In this document: positions 10,337 to 21,402 of the stretch, one piece after another
How the letters are laid out: the number at the start of each line of letters is the position of its first letter
Numbering within the stretch: the stretch's first letter is position 1
Assembly (NCBI GenBank): GCA_004000515.1
Contig: CP034537.1
Coordinates: 5,408,001 to 5,472,000 of the forward strand
Direction of reading: 5' to 3'
DNA: 64,000 nt
Source of the DNA: Pseudomonas poae
GTDB taxonomy: Bacteria > Pseudomonadota > Gammaproteobacteria > Pseudomonadales > Pseudomonadaceae
The notes under the pieces: generated by a model
What the model was told of the DNA's origin: nothing
Database searches by the model: none
The model's input: the letters and a program-made list of their open reading frames with translations, nothing else
Position numbers and translations under genes: made by a program

Positions 10337-11890
10337 TCAGTGAACTGCCGTCATACCGGAAGCCAACTGCATGACTTTTTCCTGGGTCGCTTCATCACGG
10401 TCCAGGGTGCCCATCAATTCGCCTTCGTGCATCACCATCACGCGGTCGCTCATGCCCAGCACTTCAGGCAGCTCCGAGGAGATCATGATCACCGCCATGC
10501 CTTCGCTGGCGAGGAAGGAGATCAAGCGATAAATCTCGGCCTTGGCACCGACGTCGATGCCACGGGTGGGCTCGTCGAGAATCAGCAGCCGTGGGTTGGT
10601 CATCAGCCAGCGTGCCAGCAGGGCCTTCTGTTGGTTGCCGCCGGACAAGGTGTCGATGCACTGCTCAAGGGACGGGGTTTTCACCCGCAGTTTCTTGCAC
10701 ATGTCCTCGCACAGTGCGCGCAGGGCTTTCTGCTGGATAAAACCGTTGCCGGTGTAATGCGGCAGCACGGCCATTTCCATGTTTTCCAACACCGACAGGC
10801 ACGGGAACAGGCCGCTGAGCTTGCGGTCCTCGGTCAACAGCGCAAAACCTTTCTCGATGGCCATGTGCGGGTCGGTAATGCGCACCGCCTTGCCATCAAG
10901 GCTGATCTGGCCGCTGCTGCTGGGGGTGATACCGAAAATGGTTTCCGCCACGTTGGTACGGCCCGAGCCCATCAGCCCGGCGATGCCCAGGATCTCACCG
11001 GCATGCAGGTCGAAAGAGACGTCCTTGAACACGCCATCCAGGGTCAGGTTGCGCACCGACAGCAGCAGGTTACCGATAGGCGTCTCGCGCACCGGGAACA
11101 ACTGGCTTAGCTCACGACCCACCATCATCGAGATCAGGCTGTCGCTGTTCATGCTGTCGGCGCGTTGCAGGCCGATGTAGTGACCATCGCGGAACACCGC
11201 CACTTCATCGGCGATGGCGAATACTTCGTTCATTTTGTGGGTGATGTAGACGATGCCTTTGCCCTGGGATTTCAGGTCGGCAATGATCGAAAACAGGTGC
11301 GCCACTTCCTTGTCGGTGATGGCTGAGGTGGGTTCATCCATGATCAGGATGTCGGAGTCGTAGGACACGGCCTTGGCAATCTCGACCATCTGCCGCTCGG
11401 CGATGCTCAGGTTGCCCACGTGCTCCTCGGGGTCCAGGTTGATGCGCAGGCGTGCCAACAGTTCGGCAGTGCAGCGGTGCATCTCGCGGTGGTTGACCAT
11501 GTGCAGGCTGTTGAGCTGCTCGCGGCCGATCCAGATGTTCTCGGCGATGCTCATGTGCGGCATCAGGTTGAGTTCCTGGTGGATCATCGCGATCCCGGCC
11601 TTCTGGGCCGCCAGGGGCGTTTCAAACACAATCGGCTTGCCGCGCAGGCGAATTTCCCCGGCGTCAGGCTGGTAGATGCCAGCGATGATCTTCATCAACG
11701 TCGACTTGCCCGCACCGTTCTCGCCCATCAGCGCCAGTACCGTGCCGGGGCGTACCCGCAGTTGCACATCGGCCAGGGCCACAACGCCGGGAAAGCCTTT
11801 GCTGATATTGACGATTTCCAGCAGGTAGGGTTCTTCCAGCAATGCGGGCTGGATGCCAGGAGGCTGGGAGACAGTGGCTTGCGCAAGCAT
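10337..11890 (-). CDS. Sugar (inositol-type) ABC transporter ATP-binding protein
   Basis: Intact double-ATPase of the RbsA/MglA type, 517 residues. The first cassette has Walker [10 protein letters not shown], a signature-like [14 protein letters not shown] and Walker [11 protein letters not shown]. The second has a degenerate P-loop (GLMGSGRTN), the signature [15 protein letters not shown] and Walker [11 protein letters not shown]. It powers uptake through the permease encoded 27 bases downstream. ATG 11890 is preferred (GGAG nine bases upstream) over ATG 11905. With the binding protein at 11955 it forms the transporter arm of the inositol locus. Confidence 0.92.
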   Translation of the reverse strand: MLAQATVSQPPGIQPALLEEPYLLEIVNISKGFPGVVALADVQLRVRPGTVLALMGENGAGKSTLMKIIAGIYQPDAGEIRLRGKPIVFETPLAAQKAGIAMIHQELNLMPHMSIAENIWIGREQLNSLHMVNHREMHRCTAELLARLRINLDPEEHVGNLSIAERQMVEIAKAVSYDSDILIMDEPTSAITDKEVAHLFSIIADLKSQGKGIVYITHKMNEVFAIADEVAVFRDGHYIGLQRADSMNSDSLISMMVGRELSQLFPVRETPIGNLLLSVRNLTLDGVFKDVSFDLHAGEILGIAGLMGSGRTNVAETIFGITPSSSGQISLDGKAVRITDPHMAIEKGFALLTEDRKLSGLFPCLSVLENMEMAVLPHYTGNGFIQQKALRALCEDMCKKLRVKTPSLEQCIDTLSGGNQQKALLARWLMTNPRLLILDEPTRGIDVGAKAEIYRLISFLASEGMAVIMISSELPEVLGMSDRVMVMHEGELMGTLDRDEATQEKVMQLASGMTAVH

Positions 11891-11954
11891 AGGGAGGTAC
11901 TCCATCTGCAGGGCGGCCGTGACCGCCCTGCCGGCTTATTGTTGTTATGTCAGG

Positions 11955-12884
11955 CTATTTGAAGTCTTTGACGTTTTCCGGGGTGATCAGTTGGAACGGG
12001 ATCACCACGTTCTGCTCGATAGGCTCGTTCTTGGCCATCTTGCGCGCGGTCTCGACCGATTTGTCCGCCTGGCCCTTGGCGTCCTGGAACGCCGACACGG
12101 TCATGTCACCCTTGGTGATCGCGTTCAGGCCATCCGGTGTGCCGTCGACACCAGCGATCAGCACGCCTTTCTTGCCTGCCGATTTCAAGGCCATCGCGGC
12201 ACCGATCGCCATCTCGTCGTTGTTCGACAGCACCGCCTGGAAGTCGCGCCCCTGGGTCAGCCAGTCGTTAACCAGGGTCATGCCCTTGTCACGCAGCCAG
12301 ATCCCGGTCTGCTCCTGTTCAACCTTGATCCCTGGGTACTTGGTCAAGACTTCCTTCACACCTTTGGTGCGGTTGGTGGTGGAGTTGTTCGCCAGGTCAC
12401 CCAGCAGGATCACAATGCTGCCCTTGCCACCGAGCTTCTCGGCGATGTACTGCATCTGCAGCTTGCCCGCTTCGACGTCGTCGGAGGTCACAGCCGCTAC
12501 GCCTGGGGCCAATGTGGGGCTGTCAGGGCGACGGTTGACGAACACCAACGGGATTTTCGCCGCAGTGGCGGCCTTGATGATGTTCGCGGTCGAAGCGGTG
12601 TCCACCGGGTTGACGATAATGGCGTCGACTTTCTGGCTGATGAAGTTTTCAACCTGGCTGAGCTGCTTGACCACATCGGCGCGGGCGTCTTCGAACTGCA
12701 GCTGCACGCCGTCACCCTTTGGATAGGACTTGGCTTGCTTGTCCATGTCTTCACGCAGGTAGGTGAGGAAGGTGTCATCGAAGGCGGACATGCTCACGCC
12801 TATCTTGAGATCGGCAGCCGAGGCAACACCGCTGGCCAGAAGCATGGACAAGGCCAGCGCGGTAAAACGGATCGGGGTCTTCAT
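11955..12884 (-). CDS. Periplasmic sugar-binding protein of the inositol-type ABC transporter
   Basis: Intact 309-residue type I periplasmic binding protein. A signal peptide is obvious (MKTPIRFTALALSMLLASGV then ASAADL cleavage). The mature part begins LKIGVSMSAFDDTFLTYLRE and shows the family features VDAIIVNPVDT and SNNDEMAIGAAMAL, with GVDGTPDGLNAI near the hinge, as in ribose, galactose and inositol binding proteins. It captures substrate and delivers it to the membrane permease. It is the first gene of the transporter unit, 364 bases downstream of the IolW-like gene. Inositol specificity is inferred from position. Confidence 0.9.
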   Translation of the reverse strand: MKTPIRFTALALSMLLASGVASAADLKIGVSMSAFDDTFLTYLREDMDKQAKSYPKGDGVQLQFEDARADVVKQLSQVENFISQKVDAIIVNPVDTASTANIIKAATAAKIPLVFVNRRPDSPTLAPGVAAVTSDDVEAGKLQMQYIAEKLGGKGSIVILLGDLANNSTTNRTKGVKEVLTKYPGIKVEQEQTGIWLRDKGMTLVNDWLTQGRDFQAVLSNNDEMAIGAAMALKSAGKKGVLIAGVDGTPDGLNAITKGDMTVSAFQDAKGQADKSVETARKMAKNEPIEQNVVIPFQLITPENVKDFK

Positions 12885-12933
12885 GAACGGTCTGTCTCCA
12901 CTTTCTTGTTGGTTTTGTTGGACGTTGCGTTGA

Positions 12934-13119
12934 TCAGAGCGGGCCTTGCGAATTCGGCAGTCGAACAATGGGGGCGCCGGGAATGCAGCAGACCAGCGCG
13001 CCTTTGTTTTCGACGCACAGCACATTGAGGAAAGAGAAATAGAACGGCCGGGCGCGGGGCAGATCGCGGGGCGCTGAGGTGGGGCGTAAAACTCGCAGTA
13101 CAGCGTTAAAGATTTTCAT
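12934..13119 (-). CDS. Possible small leader ORF before the transporter genes (61 aa)
   Basis: An open frame of 61 codons starting ATG 13119 (MKIFNAVLRVLRPTSAPRDL) lies in the leader between the candidate operators and the binding-protein gene. A weak CCAGG is ten bases upstream. It has a basic, Arg/Pro-rich N-terminus, a FYFSFLNVLCV hydrophobic stretch and no recognised domain. It may simply be chance: the frame is short and composition is not strongly coding. I list it because the gap is otherwise without a gene. Confidence 0.25.
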   Translation of the reverse strand: MKIFNAVLRVLRPTSAPRDLPRARPFYFSFLNVLCVENKGALVCCIPGAPIVRLPNSQGPL

Positions 13120-13212
13120 CTGACGGTACCTGGTTGTTTTTGATCTTGTTTTTGTTTGAGTCGTGCGGGTCGAGCCCGAACGTACTTTATTGCAACCTGG
13201 AAAAGACTTTAT

Positions 13213-13228
13213 TAGAAAATAATTTCCA
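13213..13228. promoter_or_regulatory. Candidate IolR operator, TAGAAA-N4-TTTCCA
   Basis: TAGAAAATAATTTCCA is an inverted repeat (GAAA-N4-TTTC) in the AT-rich leader of the transporter operon. It resembles the GGAA-N6-TTCC motif reported for the RpiR-type inositol regulator IolR of alphaproteobacteria, and the repeats at 13242 and 21244 in this window. Binding by the IolR here is an inference. Confidence 0.4.
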
Positions 13229-13241
13229 TATCAACCTGTTT

Positions 13242-13256
13242 TAGAATTTTATTCTA
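13242..13256. promoter_or_regulatory. Candidate IolR operator, TAGAATTTTATTCTA
   Basis: A perfect inverted repeat TAGAAT-TTT-ATTCTA overlapping the stop codon of the IolW-like gene. It lines up base for base with TGGAATATTTTTCCA at the iolR/iolC junction as TRGAATWTTWTTCYA. It could alternatively be a weak terminator hairpin, since TTTTTG follows on the plus strand, but the gene it would terminate runs the other way. Confidence 0.45.
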
Positions 13257-14276
13257 TTTTTGTTGAAACCACCTGCTGGCGCTCGGCGCTGAGGCGTGCG
13301 GCGTCCAATATACGGGTGGTTTCCAACGCATCATAGGCGTCTACCGGCAGCGGTCCCTGCCCGTGCACGGCGTTTTGCAACTGGCGGTAGAACTGCGTCC
13401 AGCAGCCCTTCTCCGACGGCACCCGCTCACGTTCCGAGCCTTGTTCAAACCAGCCCCAGCGTCGGTGCTCTTCGGCGCCCCAGTGTTCACCTTCGGTTTT
13501 CGGCGATTTGCCGGCGATCAATGCGCCTTCCTGGCCGTCCAGGCCATCGACGGTGTAGCAACCCGAAGTGCCATTGACGCGAAAACGCGGCGCCTGGCTG
13601 TTTTGCAATGCGCTGCCCCACAGGTGGGAAATCACGCCGTTGGAATGGGTTAAAGAGACGAAGAAGCCATGGTCGAGGGCAGGAAACTCGGGGCTGAACT
13701 GCAATTGCGCAAACACCCGGTCCACCGGGCCGAACAGTTGCAACGCCTGGTCCACCAGGTGGCTGCCCAAGTCCCGCAGCCAACCACCGCCACTGGCATT
13801 GCCTACCGCCTCTGGCGTGTAGCGTTCCACACGGGATTCGAAACGGGTGACGGTGCCCAGCGCGCCGGCGTCGATGAGTTTGCGCAGGGTCAGGTAATCC
13901 GAGTCCCAACGCCGGTTCTGGTAGACGCTCAGAGCGGTGCCCTGGCGTTCAGCGGCGGTGATCAGCGCCTGGGCCTGTTCGGCATTGGCGGCAAGGGTTT
14001 GTCGCTGACCACGGTAACACCGTGTTCGATAGCTTCCAGCACCAGGGCCGGGCGGCCTTTGAGGGTGGTGGAGATGACCAGCGCGTCGACGCCGGCTTCG
14101 ACGATCTGGCCGATGGAGTCAAACGCCTCCACTCCTGGATGGTCGGTGTTCAGTTGCCGGCGGCGTTCGGCTGAGCGTGTGACAACGCCGACAAACGTGG
14201 CGCCGGCCAAAGTTGCAATCAGCGGCGCATGAAAGAAGCGCCCTCCGTGGCCGTAGCCGACTAGTCCGATTCGCAT
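13249..14276 (-). CDS. Gfo/Idh/MocA oxidoreductase, IolW-like inositol dehydrogenase, one frameshift
   Basis: About 342 residues. The N-terminal Rossmann part starts MRIGLVGYGHGGRFFHAPLI, with the nucleotide loop G-x-G-x-x-G, and has SDKPL where the family has EKP. The C-terminal part has RYTPEAVGNASGGGWLRDLG then SHLVDQALQLFG and YTVDGLDGQEGALIAGKSP, closely like B. subtilis IolW, an NADP-dependent scyllo-inositol dehydrogenase. One base is missing near 13987-13993; restoring it gives the expected AANAEQAQALITAAERQGTA and NRRWDSDYLTLRKL link. AAGGAGTG precedes ATG 14276. It is the last catabolic gene of the iol run, separated from iolG by a REP pair. The exact inositol isomer used cannot be read from sequence. 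Confidence 0.8.
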
Positions 14277-14313
14277 GATTTCACTCCTTCTAGAAGTGGA
14301 AACCCAATCTATA

Positions 14314-14403
14314 TGTGGGAGCGGGCTTGCTCGCGAAAGCGGTACATCAGTTACAAATATGCTGACTGACACTCCCCAATTCGCGAGCAAGCCCGCTCCC
14401 ACA
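14314..14403. repeat. REP pair between iolG and the IolW-like gene
   Basis: Two inverted copies of the pseudomonad REP GTGGGAGCGGGCTTGCTCGC face each other across about 40 bases, so the whole can fold into a long hairpin. It is the same family as the elements at 31171, 34851, 40217 and 45618. REP pairs are common between genes in P. fluorescens-group genomes and may protect or attenuate the mRNA. Confidence 0.9.
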
Positions 14404-14434
14404 TTTTTAACTGCATTCCACCTGTGGGATTGGA

Positions 14435-15459
<1,025 letters not shown>

Positions 15460-15462
15460 TTA

Positions 15463-17392
15463 TTAGTACTGCCGGGCCTTCGCCAGGTGTTCATTGAGTT
15501 TTTTGCAGCGGCATTCGTGCGCTCGCTGGTCGATACCTGTGCCACGCCCACACGCCACCACGACAGGTAGCCGTGGATCATGGTCTTGGGCAGCACCTTG
15601 ATATCGATCAGCGTTGAAACCGTTTGGGTACGTGCATCCGCCAGCGCCGCTTCCAACTGCTCAACGGTGCTGACCTTGTAGGTCTTGCAGCCATAGGCCG
15701 CCGCGCTCATGGCGAAGTCCACCGGGACCAGCCCGCCGTCGAGCTTGCCGCTTTCGGGGTTGCGGTAGCGGAACTCGGTGCCGAAGCTGTCCATGCCATT
15801 GCCGATCTGCAGGTTGTTGATGCAACCGAAGGCCATGTTGTCCAGCAGCACCACGTTGATCTTGCGCCGCTCCTGGATCGAGGTGGCGAGTTCTGAGTGC
15901 AGCATCATGTAGGAGCCGTCGCCGACCAGGGCGTAGACCTCCTTGGTCGGCTCGGCGAGTTTCACGCCCAGCGCGGCATTGATCTCGTAGCCCATGCACG
16001 AATAACCGTATTCGACGTGGTAGGTGTTCACGCCCTTGCTGCGCCAGGCGCGTTGCAGATCACCAGGCAGGCTGCCGGCAGCGGCGACGATGATCGCGTC
16101 GTCGGCCAGGGTTTCGTTTAGTACGCCAAGCACGCGGCTTTGGGTGAGGCAGGAGCCGGTCAGCTCGATAAATTCGCGCAGGACGGCACGGTCCAGAAGG
16201 TCGTCGACCTCGGGCACGAAACCGTCGCCCGAATATTCGACCTGATGCACACGGTCCACTTCGGCGTCCAACTGCGCCTTGGCATCCTGGACCTGCTCGC
16301 CCCAGCCGGAGCGGTAATCGCCCAAGGCATCGGCCAGCGCGTCCAGCGCCACTTGGGCATCAGCCAATACTTGCACAGCGTCGAGTTTCAACACGTCGGC
16401 AGCGCTGATATTGAGGTTGAGAAACTTAACGTCCGGGTGCTTGAACAGCGACTTGGACGAGGTGGTGAAGTCGGTGTAACGGGTGCCGATGCCGATGATC
16501 AAGTCAGCTTCTGGCGCCAACAGGTTGGCTGCCAGACAGCCGGTTTCACCAATGCCACCCAGGTTCAGCGGATGGCTGGAAACCACGGCGCTCTTGCCCG
16601 CTTGGGTTTCGGCGAAAGGAATATCAAAACGTTCGGCAAAGGCCTGCAATGCAGCATTTGCGCCGGAGTACTTCACCCCGCCACCGCAGATGATCAGCGG
16701 CTTGCGCTTGCCTCGGAATGCAGCCAGTGCATCGCCGATCATTGCCGGGGTGGCCGGGCGACGGTCGATACGGTGCACACGTTTTTGCAGGAAATAATCC
16801 GGGTAATCCCAGGCTTCGGCCTGCACATCCTGAGGCAACGCCAGCGTCACAGCGCCGGTTTCCGCCGGGTCAGTGAGCACGCGCATGGCGTGGATCGCGG
16901 CGCTCATCAACTGCTCGGGGCGGTTGATGCGGTCCCAGTATTTGCTGACCGAACGGAACGCATCGTTAGTGCTGATGCTCAGGTCGTGGAACTGTTCGAT
17001 CTGTTGCAGCACTGGATCAGGCTGGCGGCTGGCGTACACATCACCGGGCAACAGCAACAGCGGAATGCGGTTGGCGGTGGCGGTGGCAGCGGCGGTCAGC
17101 ATATTGGCGGCGCCGGGGCCGACGGACGCCGTGCACGCGTAGATCTTGCGACGCAGGTGTTGCTTGGCAAAACCGATGGCCGCGTGGGCCATGCCCTGCT
17201 CGTTACGGCCCTGGTGCACCACCAGGTCGCCGCTGTCTTGCTCCAGCGCCTGGCCCAGGCCCAGCACGTTGCCGTGGCCAAAATGGTGAACACGCCGGCG
17301 ACGAACTTGCTCTGCACGCCATCGACTTCGATGTATTGGTTATCCAGGAACTTCACCAGGGCCTGGGCCATGGTCAGTCGGGTTGTGGTCAT
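15463..17392 (-). CDS. iolD: 3D-(3,5/4)-trihydroxycyclohexane-1,2-dione hydrolase, two frameshifts
   Basis: A thiamine-diphosphate enzyme that opens the ring of trihydroxycyclohexanedione to 5-deoxyglucuronate. The frame starts [20 protein letters not shown] (AAGGGG upstream). It continues [14 protein letters not shown] with the active-site region [19 protein letters not shown], and has the diphosphate motif [14 protein letters not shown] followed by a VVLLDN segment. Two homopolymer losses are evident: A4 at 17280-17283 (restores TIFGHGN) and T6 at 15499-15504 (restores [16 protein letters not shown] before TAA 15463). Length 643 is normal for IolD. It lies ten bases after iolB. Confidence 0.92.
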
Positions 17393-17402
17393 GTCGCGCC
17401 CC

Positions 17403-18191
17403 TTAAAGGTCCAGTAGCCAGCTGTGCTGCGGGTCGTTGTGGAAGTGCCAGGCACGCTTGGGGCCGGCCATCACGTTCAAATAATAGGACTCGTAGCCGT
17501 ACGGCACGCTGACCGGGTGATACCCCTTGGGCACCACTACCAGGTCGCTGTTTTCCACGGCCATGGCCTGATCGATGCTGCGATCATCGGTGTACACGCG
17601 CTGGAACACGAAGCCCTGGGGCGGGTTGATCTGGTGGTAATAGGTTTCTTCAAGGAAGCTCTGGTGCGGCAAGTCGTCGGTGTCGTGCTTGTGCGGCGGG
17701 TAGCTGGACGAATGCCCGGACGGCGTACGCACTTCCACCACCAGCAGCGAATGAGCCGGCTCGGTGTCCGGCAGAATGTCGCACACGTAGCGGGTGTTGG
17801 CGCCTTTGCCGCGCACGCTGCGCTTGCAGTGTTCCGGGCGGATCAAGCGTGGCTCGAAACCTGCGGCACCGGGCGCGGCGCACACAGCAATCTGTACATC
17901 GCTCAGGGCGGTGACTTGTGCCGTGGTGCCCGGTGGGAGGTAGGCAGCAAAGGGGGATTTGTCTTCGAATACCGACTGGCGATCACCCAGGTTCTGCCAG
18001 TTGAAGCCCTCCCCTTCAATGTTCACCCGGCCGCTGAGCAGCACCAGGCACAGTTCCTTGTCAGCGGCGTTGACCGGCAGGGTTTCACCCAGGCTCAAGC
18101 GGTAGGCCTTAAAACCTACGTACTCCAACCGCCCATCTTCCAAGGCGACCATGGTTTGCCCGCGTTTGTTGCTCTTGACCAGCAGGCTCAT
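17403..18191 (-). CDS. iolB: 5-deoxy-glucuronate isomerase
   Basis: Intact, 262 residues. Converts 5-deoxyglucuronate to 2-deoxy-5-keto-gluconate in inositol breakdown. The double-cupin architecture shows in [11 protein letters not shown] (metal histidines) with [20 protein letters not shown] following, and [20 protein letters not shown] with [16 protein letters not shown] near the end, all diagnostic of IolB. Its start overlaps the iolE stop by four bases (ATGA), showing translational coupling, and iolD follows after ten bases. Confidence 0.95.
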   Translation of the reverse strand: MSLLVKSNKRGQTMVALEDGRLEYVGFKAYRLSLGETLPVNAADKELCLVLLSGRVNIEGEGFNWQNLGDRQSVFEDKSPFAAYLPPGTTAQVTALSDVQIAVCAAPGAAGFEPRLIRPEHCKRSVRGKGANTRYVCDILPDTEPAHSLLVVEVRTPSGHSSSYPPHKHDTDDLPHQSFLEETYYHQINPPQGFVFQRVYTDDRSIDQAMAVENSDLVVVPKGYHPVSVPYGYESYYLNVMAGPKRAWHFHNDPQHSWLLDL

Positions 18192-19079
18192 GATTGGGTC
18201 CTCTCGGTGAGCAGCGCACGCAGCGTGTCGTAGCCCTTTTTCGCATACACGTAGCTCGGCGCAACGGCTGGGTCCTGTTCGGCTTCAACCACCAGCCAGC
18301 CTTCGTATTTCGCGGCCAGCAACACGTCGAGCAGTTCGGCAAAATTGATGTCGCCATCGCCGGGCACGGTGAAGGTGCCATTGACGATGCAATCCGGAAA
18401 GCTCCACATCTGGTTGCGTGCCAGCTGTACCACCGGCTTGCGCACATCCTTGAAGTGCACGTGGCAGACGCGGTCGATGTGTTTGTTCAGCACTTCTAGC
18501 GGATCGCCGCCCCCATGTAGCAATGGCCCGAGTCGAACAGCAGGCCGACTTCCGGCCCGGTGCGCTGCATCAACTGGTCGATGTCTTCAGGGGATTCGAC
18601 GTAGGCACCCATGTGGTGGTGGTACGCCAGGCGCACGCCCTGGGACAGGGTGAATCGCGCCAGCTCAGTGAGTTTGTCGGCGTACTCCTGCCAAGCCTGC
18701 TCGCTGTGGAACCGTGGGCGTTCGATCAAGCGAATACGCGAGCCCTGGATGGAGTCGGCGACTTCGCCGTACACCAGTACCGTGGCGCCGTTTTGTTTGA
18801 GCAGCTCAACATGGCCGGCGATCGCCTCGATTTCTTCGGCCACCGAACGGCGTGCCAGGCGGCTGGAGTACCAGCCGGAGACCAGCGCCAGGTCGTAGGG
18901 CCGTAGTACGTCGCCGACGCCCTTGGCGTCCTTGGGAAACTTGCCGTTGAGTTCGAAGCCTTCGTAGCCGATTTCCTTGCCTTCGCTGAGGGCGGTGCTC
19001 AGGGGTGTTTCACCCCCAAGGCCGGCAGGTCGTCGTTGCTCCAGGAAATCGGGTTGATGCCAATTCGGATTGCGGGCAT
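18188..19079 (-). CDS. iolE: Myo-inosose-2 dehydratase, two frameshifts
   Basis: Dehydrates scyllo-inosose to trihydroxycyclohexanedione. It is an AP-endonuclease-fold (TIM barrel) metal enzyme of about 297 residues. The corrected N-terminus is MPAIRIGINPISWSNDDLPA, then GKEIGYEGFELNGKFPKD; later AYHHHMGAYVESPEDIDQLM, GLLFDSGHCYMGGGDPLEVL and CHVHFKDVRKPV supply the metal-binding His, Glu and Asp residues. A missing base in the C5 run at 19013-19017 and another in the C5 run at 18510-18514 (plus strand) break the frame. AAAGGTG precedes ATG 19079. It overlaps iolB by four bases. Confidence 0.92.
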
Positions 19080-19124
19080 GGCTGCACCTTTTATTGTTTT
19101 TCAAAGTTGCATGAGATCTGCTTT

Positions 19125-19154
19125 ATGTGGGAGCTGGTTTGCCTGCTCCCACAT
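19125..19154. repeat. Short REP-derived hairpin between iolC and iolE
   Basis: ATGTGGGAGC, a ten-base loop, then GCTCCCACAT. It is a trimmed REP of the same family as the larger pairs in the window. It lies in the 104-base gap between the iolC stop and the iolE start, so it would be within the operon mRNA. Confidence 0.75.
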
Positions 19155-19183
19155 TTGATTGCATTTCAAGTTGAGAATGGCGC

Positions 19184-21120
19184 TTAAGACCGGGCACTGC
19201 GCCAGGCATTGATCAGCTGTTCAAAGGTCGCCTGCACCTGCTGAATCAACGTCTCATCATCAATCTCCCCGCCAGCCACGCACGGCTTGGCTCCTGGAAG
19301 ATCGTGCGGCCCACGGCAAACCCGCGGCAGGTAGTGCTCTGGCTGGCTTGCTGGAAGCCATCGGCGAGAAACTCAGCTGTCGCATTCAAGCCCAACAACA
19401 CCACGCCACGGCAGTACGGGTCGCGTTCCTGGATCAATTCATCCAGCTTTTTCCAATCTTCGGCCGACTGCGCCTCGATCTTCCACCACGCGGGGTAGAT
19501 GCCCAGGTTGTACAAGCGCTTGAGGCTGCGGTACAGCACGTCCGGGTAAGTGGACGGGTGATCCTTGGGCGGGATGACTTCCAGCAGCAGCTCATGGCCG
19601 CTGACCAGGGAGGCCTCGTACACCGCCTTGAGCTGGGCTTCCTGTTCCAGGCGCAGCAGGGGTTCATCGTCCGGGTGGAATTGCACCAGGCACTTGATGA
19701 TCTGCTCCTGCGGCCAGGCGATCAGGTTGCTGCCAATCGAGCGGCCGTGTTCGAACGCCAACGGGCGCGAGTTCTGCACCTCTACCGGACGGGCGATCCA
19801 CCAGCCACGACCGCTGGCAGCGTTGAGGGCGTCCTGGCCGAAGCGCTGGTCGGCCAGCAAGCCCACATCGGCGGCGACACCCTGCTCGGCGAGTTTTTTC
19901 TCTACCCGCTCGACGGCCTGGATAAACAACTGTTTGGCCGCGCTGATACGTGTGGTGTCCTGGCCGCCGCGTTGCGCCAGGTCCACCAGTTGCCAGCGAT
20001 GGTCGAACGCAAAGATGAACAGTTGCTTCCACTGCTTGCGCGGCACCGACACGCGGTGCAGGCGTTGCAGGGTCACGTCCTGGTCTGGCCGGGTGATCGG
20101 CACCGGGCTGTTGAACAGGTATTCCAGTTCAGCCGGCGTCGGCATGGCCGGGGCGCAGGCGTGGCGTGAGACCACCAAGCCACCGCAGGCGTTGGCCAAC
20201 TGGCTGCAGCGTTCGTCGCTGGCGTCGTTGATCCAGCCACTGAGGAAGCCCGACATAAAGGCATCGCCTGCCCCCAGTACGTTGAGCACTTCAACGCGTA
20301 CGCCGGGATAGATCGCACCGTCTTCCAGCCGCGCGGGGATGGCGCCGTGGATCACCGTACAGCCCTGTGGGCCGAGCTTGACCACCAGGGTTGCCGGGGT
20401 CAGTTCGCGCACGTTGCGCAAGGCAGTGAGCAAATCTTCGCTGCCGCCCGCGATCAGGAATTCTTCTTCGGTGCCAACGATCAAGTCGAAGCGCGGCAGG
20501 ATCTTCTGCACATGCGCGCTTACGTTCTGGTCGGCGACAAACCGGGTTTCACCGTCGGCCTTGCCCGCCAGGCCCCACAGCACCGGGCGGTAGTCGATAT
20601 CGAGCACGCGTTTCACATTGTGCTTGGCTGCGTAATCCAGCGCCTGGATGCTGGCCTTGTACACGCTGTCGGTGGAGAAATGCGTGCCGGTAATCAGCAG
20701 GGCCTTGCTGGAGGCAATAAAGGCTTCGTTGATGTCTTCGGCGCGCAGGGCCATGTCGGCGCAGTTTTCGCGGTAGAACACCAGCGGGAAGGTTTCGCGG
20801 TCCTTGAGGCCCAGCAGCACCAGTGCGGTGAGGCGCTCCGGGTCGACCTTGATGCCGCTGACATCGCAGCCTTCACGGGCCAGGGACTCCACCAGGAAAC
20901 GACCCATGTGGTCGTCCCCTACCCGGCTCAACATCGCCGACTTGAGCCCAAGCCGTGCGGTGCCGAACGCGATATTGGCGGAAGAACCGCCGAGGTACTT
21001 GGCGAAGCTGGACACGTCCTCAAGCCGCGCACCCACTTGCTGCGCATAGAGGTCGACGCCCAGGCGCCCGAGGCAAATCAGATCCAATTGACGCCCACTG
21101 GCAAAACGAGTCTGGCCCAT
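19184..21120 (-). CDS. iolC: Bifunctional 5-dehydro-2-deoxygluconokinase / aldolase-like DUF2090 protein, one frameshift
   Basis: Residues 1 to about 330 are a PfkB-family sugar kinase: DLICLGRLGVDLYAQQVGAR, the substrate GGSSANIAFGTARLG and the catalytic NVLGAGDAFMSGFLSG. It phosphorylates 2-deoxy-5-keto-gluconate. Residues from about 340 to 645 are a DUF2090 domain (FIFAFDHRWQLVDLA, then DVGLLADQRFGQDALNAA), regarded as the aldolase half that makes malonate semialdehyde and dihydroxyacetone phosphate. The last 35 residues need one base added in the C4 run at 19267-19270. Start 21120 has AGGAG upstream. It is the first gene of the operon, divergent from iolR. Confidence 0.92.
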
Positions 21121-21223
21121 GCTGGCTCCTGTTATTTTTATCAGCCTGCGTTGCACCGCCGTGGCGACGGCAAACGCTCTTGGTGGGTGCAGACTAGAAC
21201 GTCCGGCGACGGCAATCAATATT

Positions 21224-21258
21224 TATTCCATAATTATTTTTAGTGGAATATTTTTCCA
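21224..21258. promoter_or_regulatory. Candidate IolR operator between iolC and iolR
   Basis: TGGAATATTTTTCCA at 21244-21258 is an inverted repeat (GGAA-N5-TTCC). An additional half, TATTCCA at 21224-21230, pairs with TGGAATA at 21244-21250. The site is in the AT-rich divergent gap, about 105-140 bases before iolC and about 150 before iolR, well placed for control of both. It matches the repeat at 13242 as TRGAATWTTWTTCYA. Confidence 0.5.
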
Positions 21259-21402
21259 ATACGCCAGCATAGGGGCACGCCAGCCGCCGTGCATCGTTTC
21301 AGCAAGCCACGCGGGCCGTGATGCCGGGGTATTTTTTGCGCCTACCCTGTAGACTTGCGCCACCCATCAGCGCATCAGAAGAACAAGCCAGAAGGATTGC
21401 CC

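Larger units (their letters stand above)
12885..13248. other. Regulatory gap before the transporter genes
   Basis: This 364-base stretch separates the IolW-like gene from the binding-protein gene. The part next to the IolW-like stop (13130-13250) is strikingly AT-rich compared with the flanking genes and holds two inverted repeats (entries at 13213 and 13242). A promoter for the transporter operon is expected here. Apart from the doubtful small ORF I see no gene. Confidence 0.5.

Noticed and set aside
11853..13028. Forward open frame of 391 codons over the sugar-binding protein
   Set aside because: The reverse strand encodes a signal peptide and a complete periplasmic binding protein here; the forward reading is a shadow.
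15499..15504. Programmed frameshifting at A6/T6 runs (iolD end, Rhs, transposase)
   Set aside because: The shifts occur in many unrelated genes, at many kinds of runs including G and C, without stimulatory structures; error is the simpler explanation.
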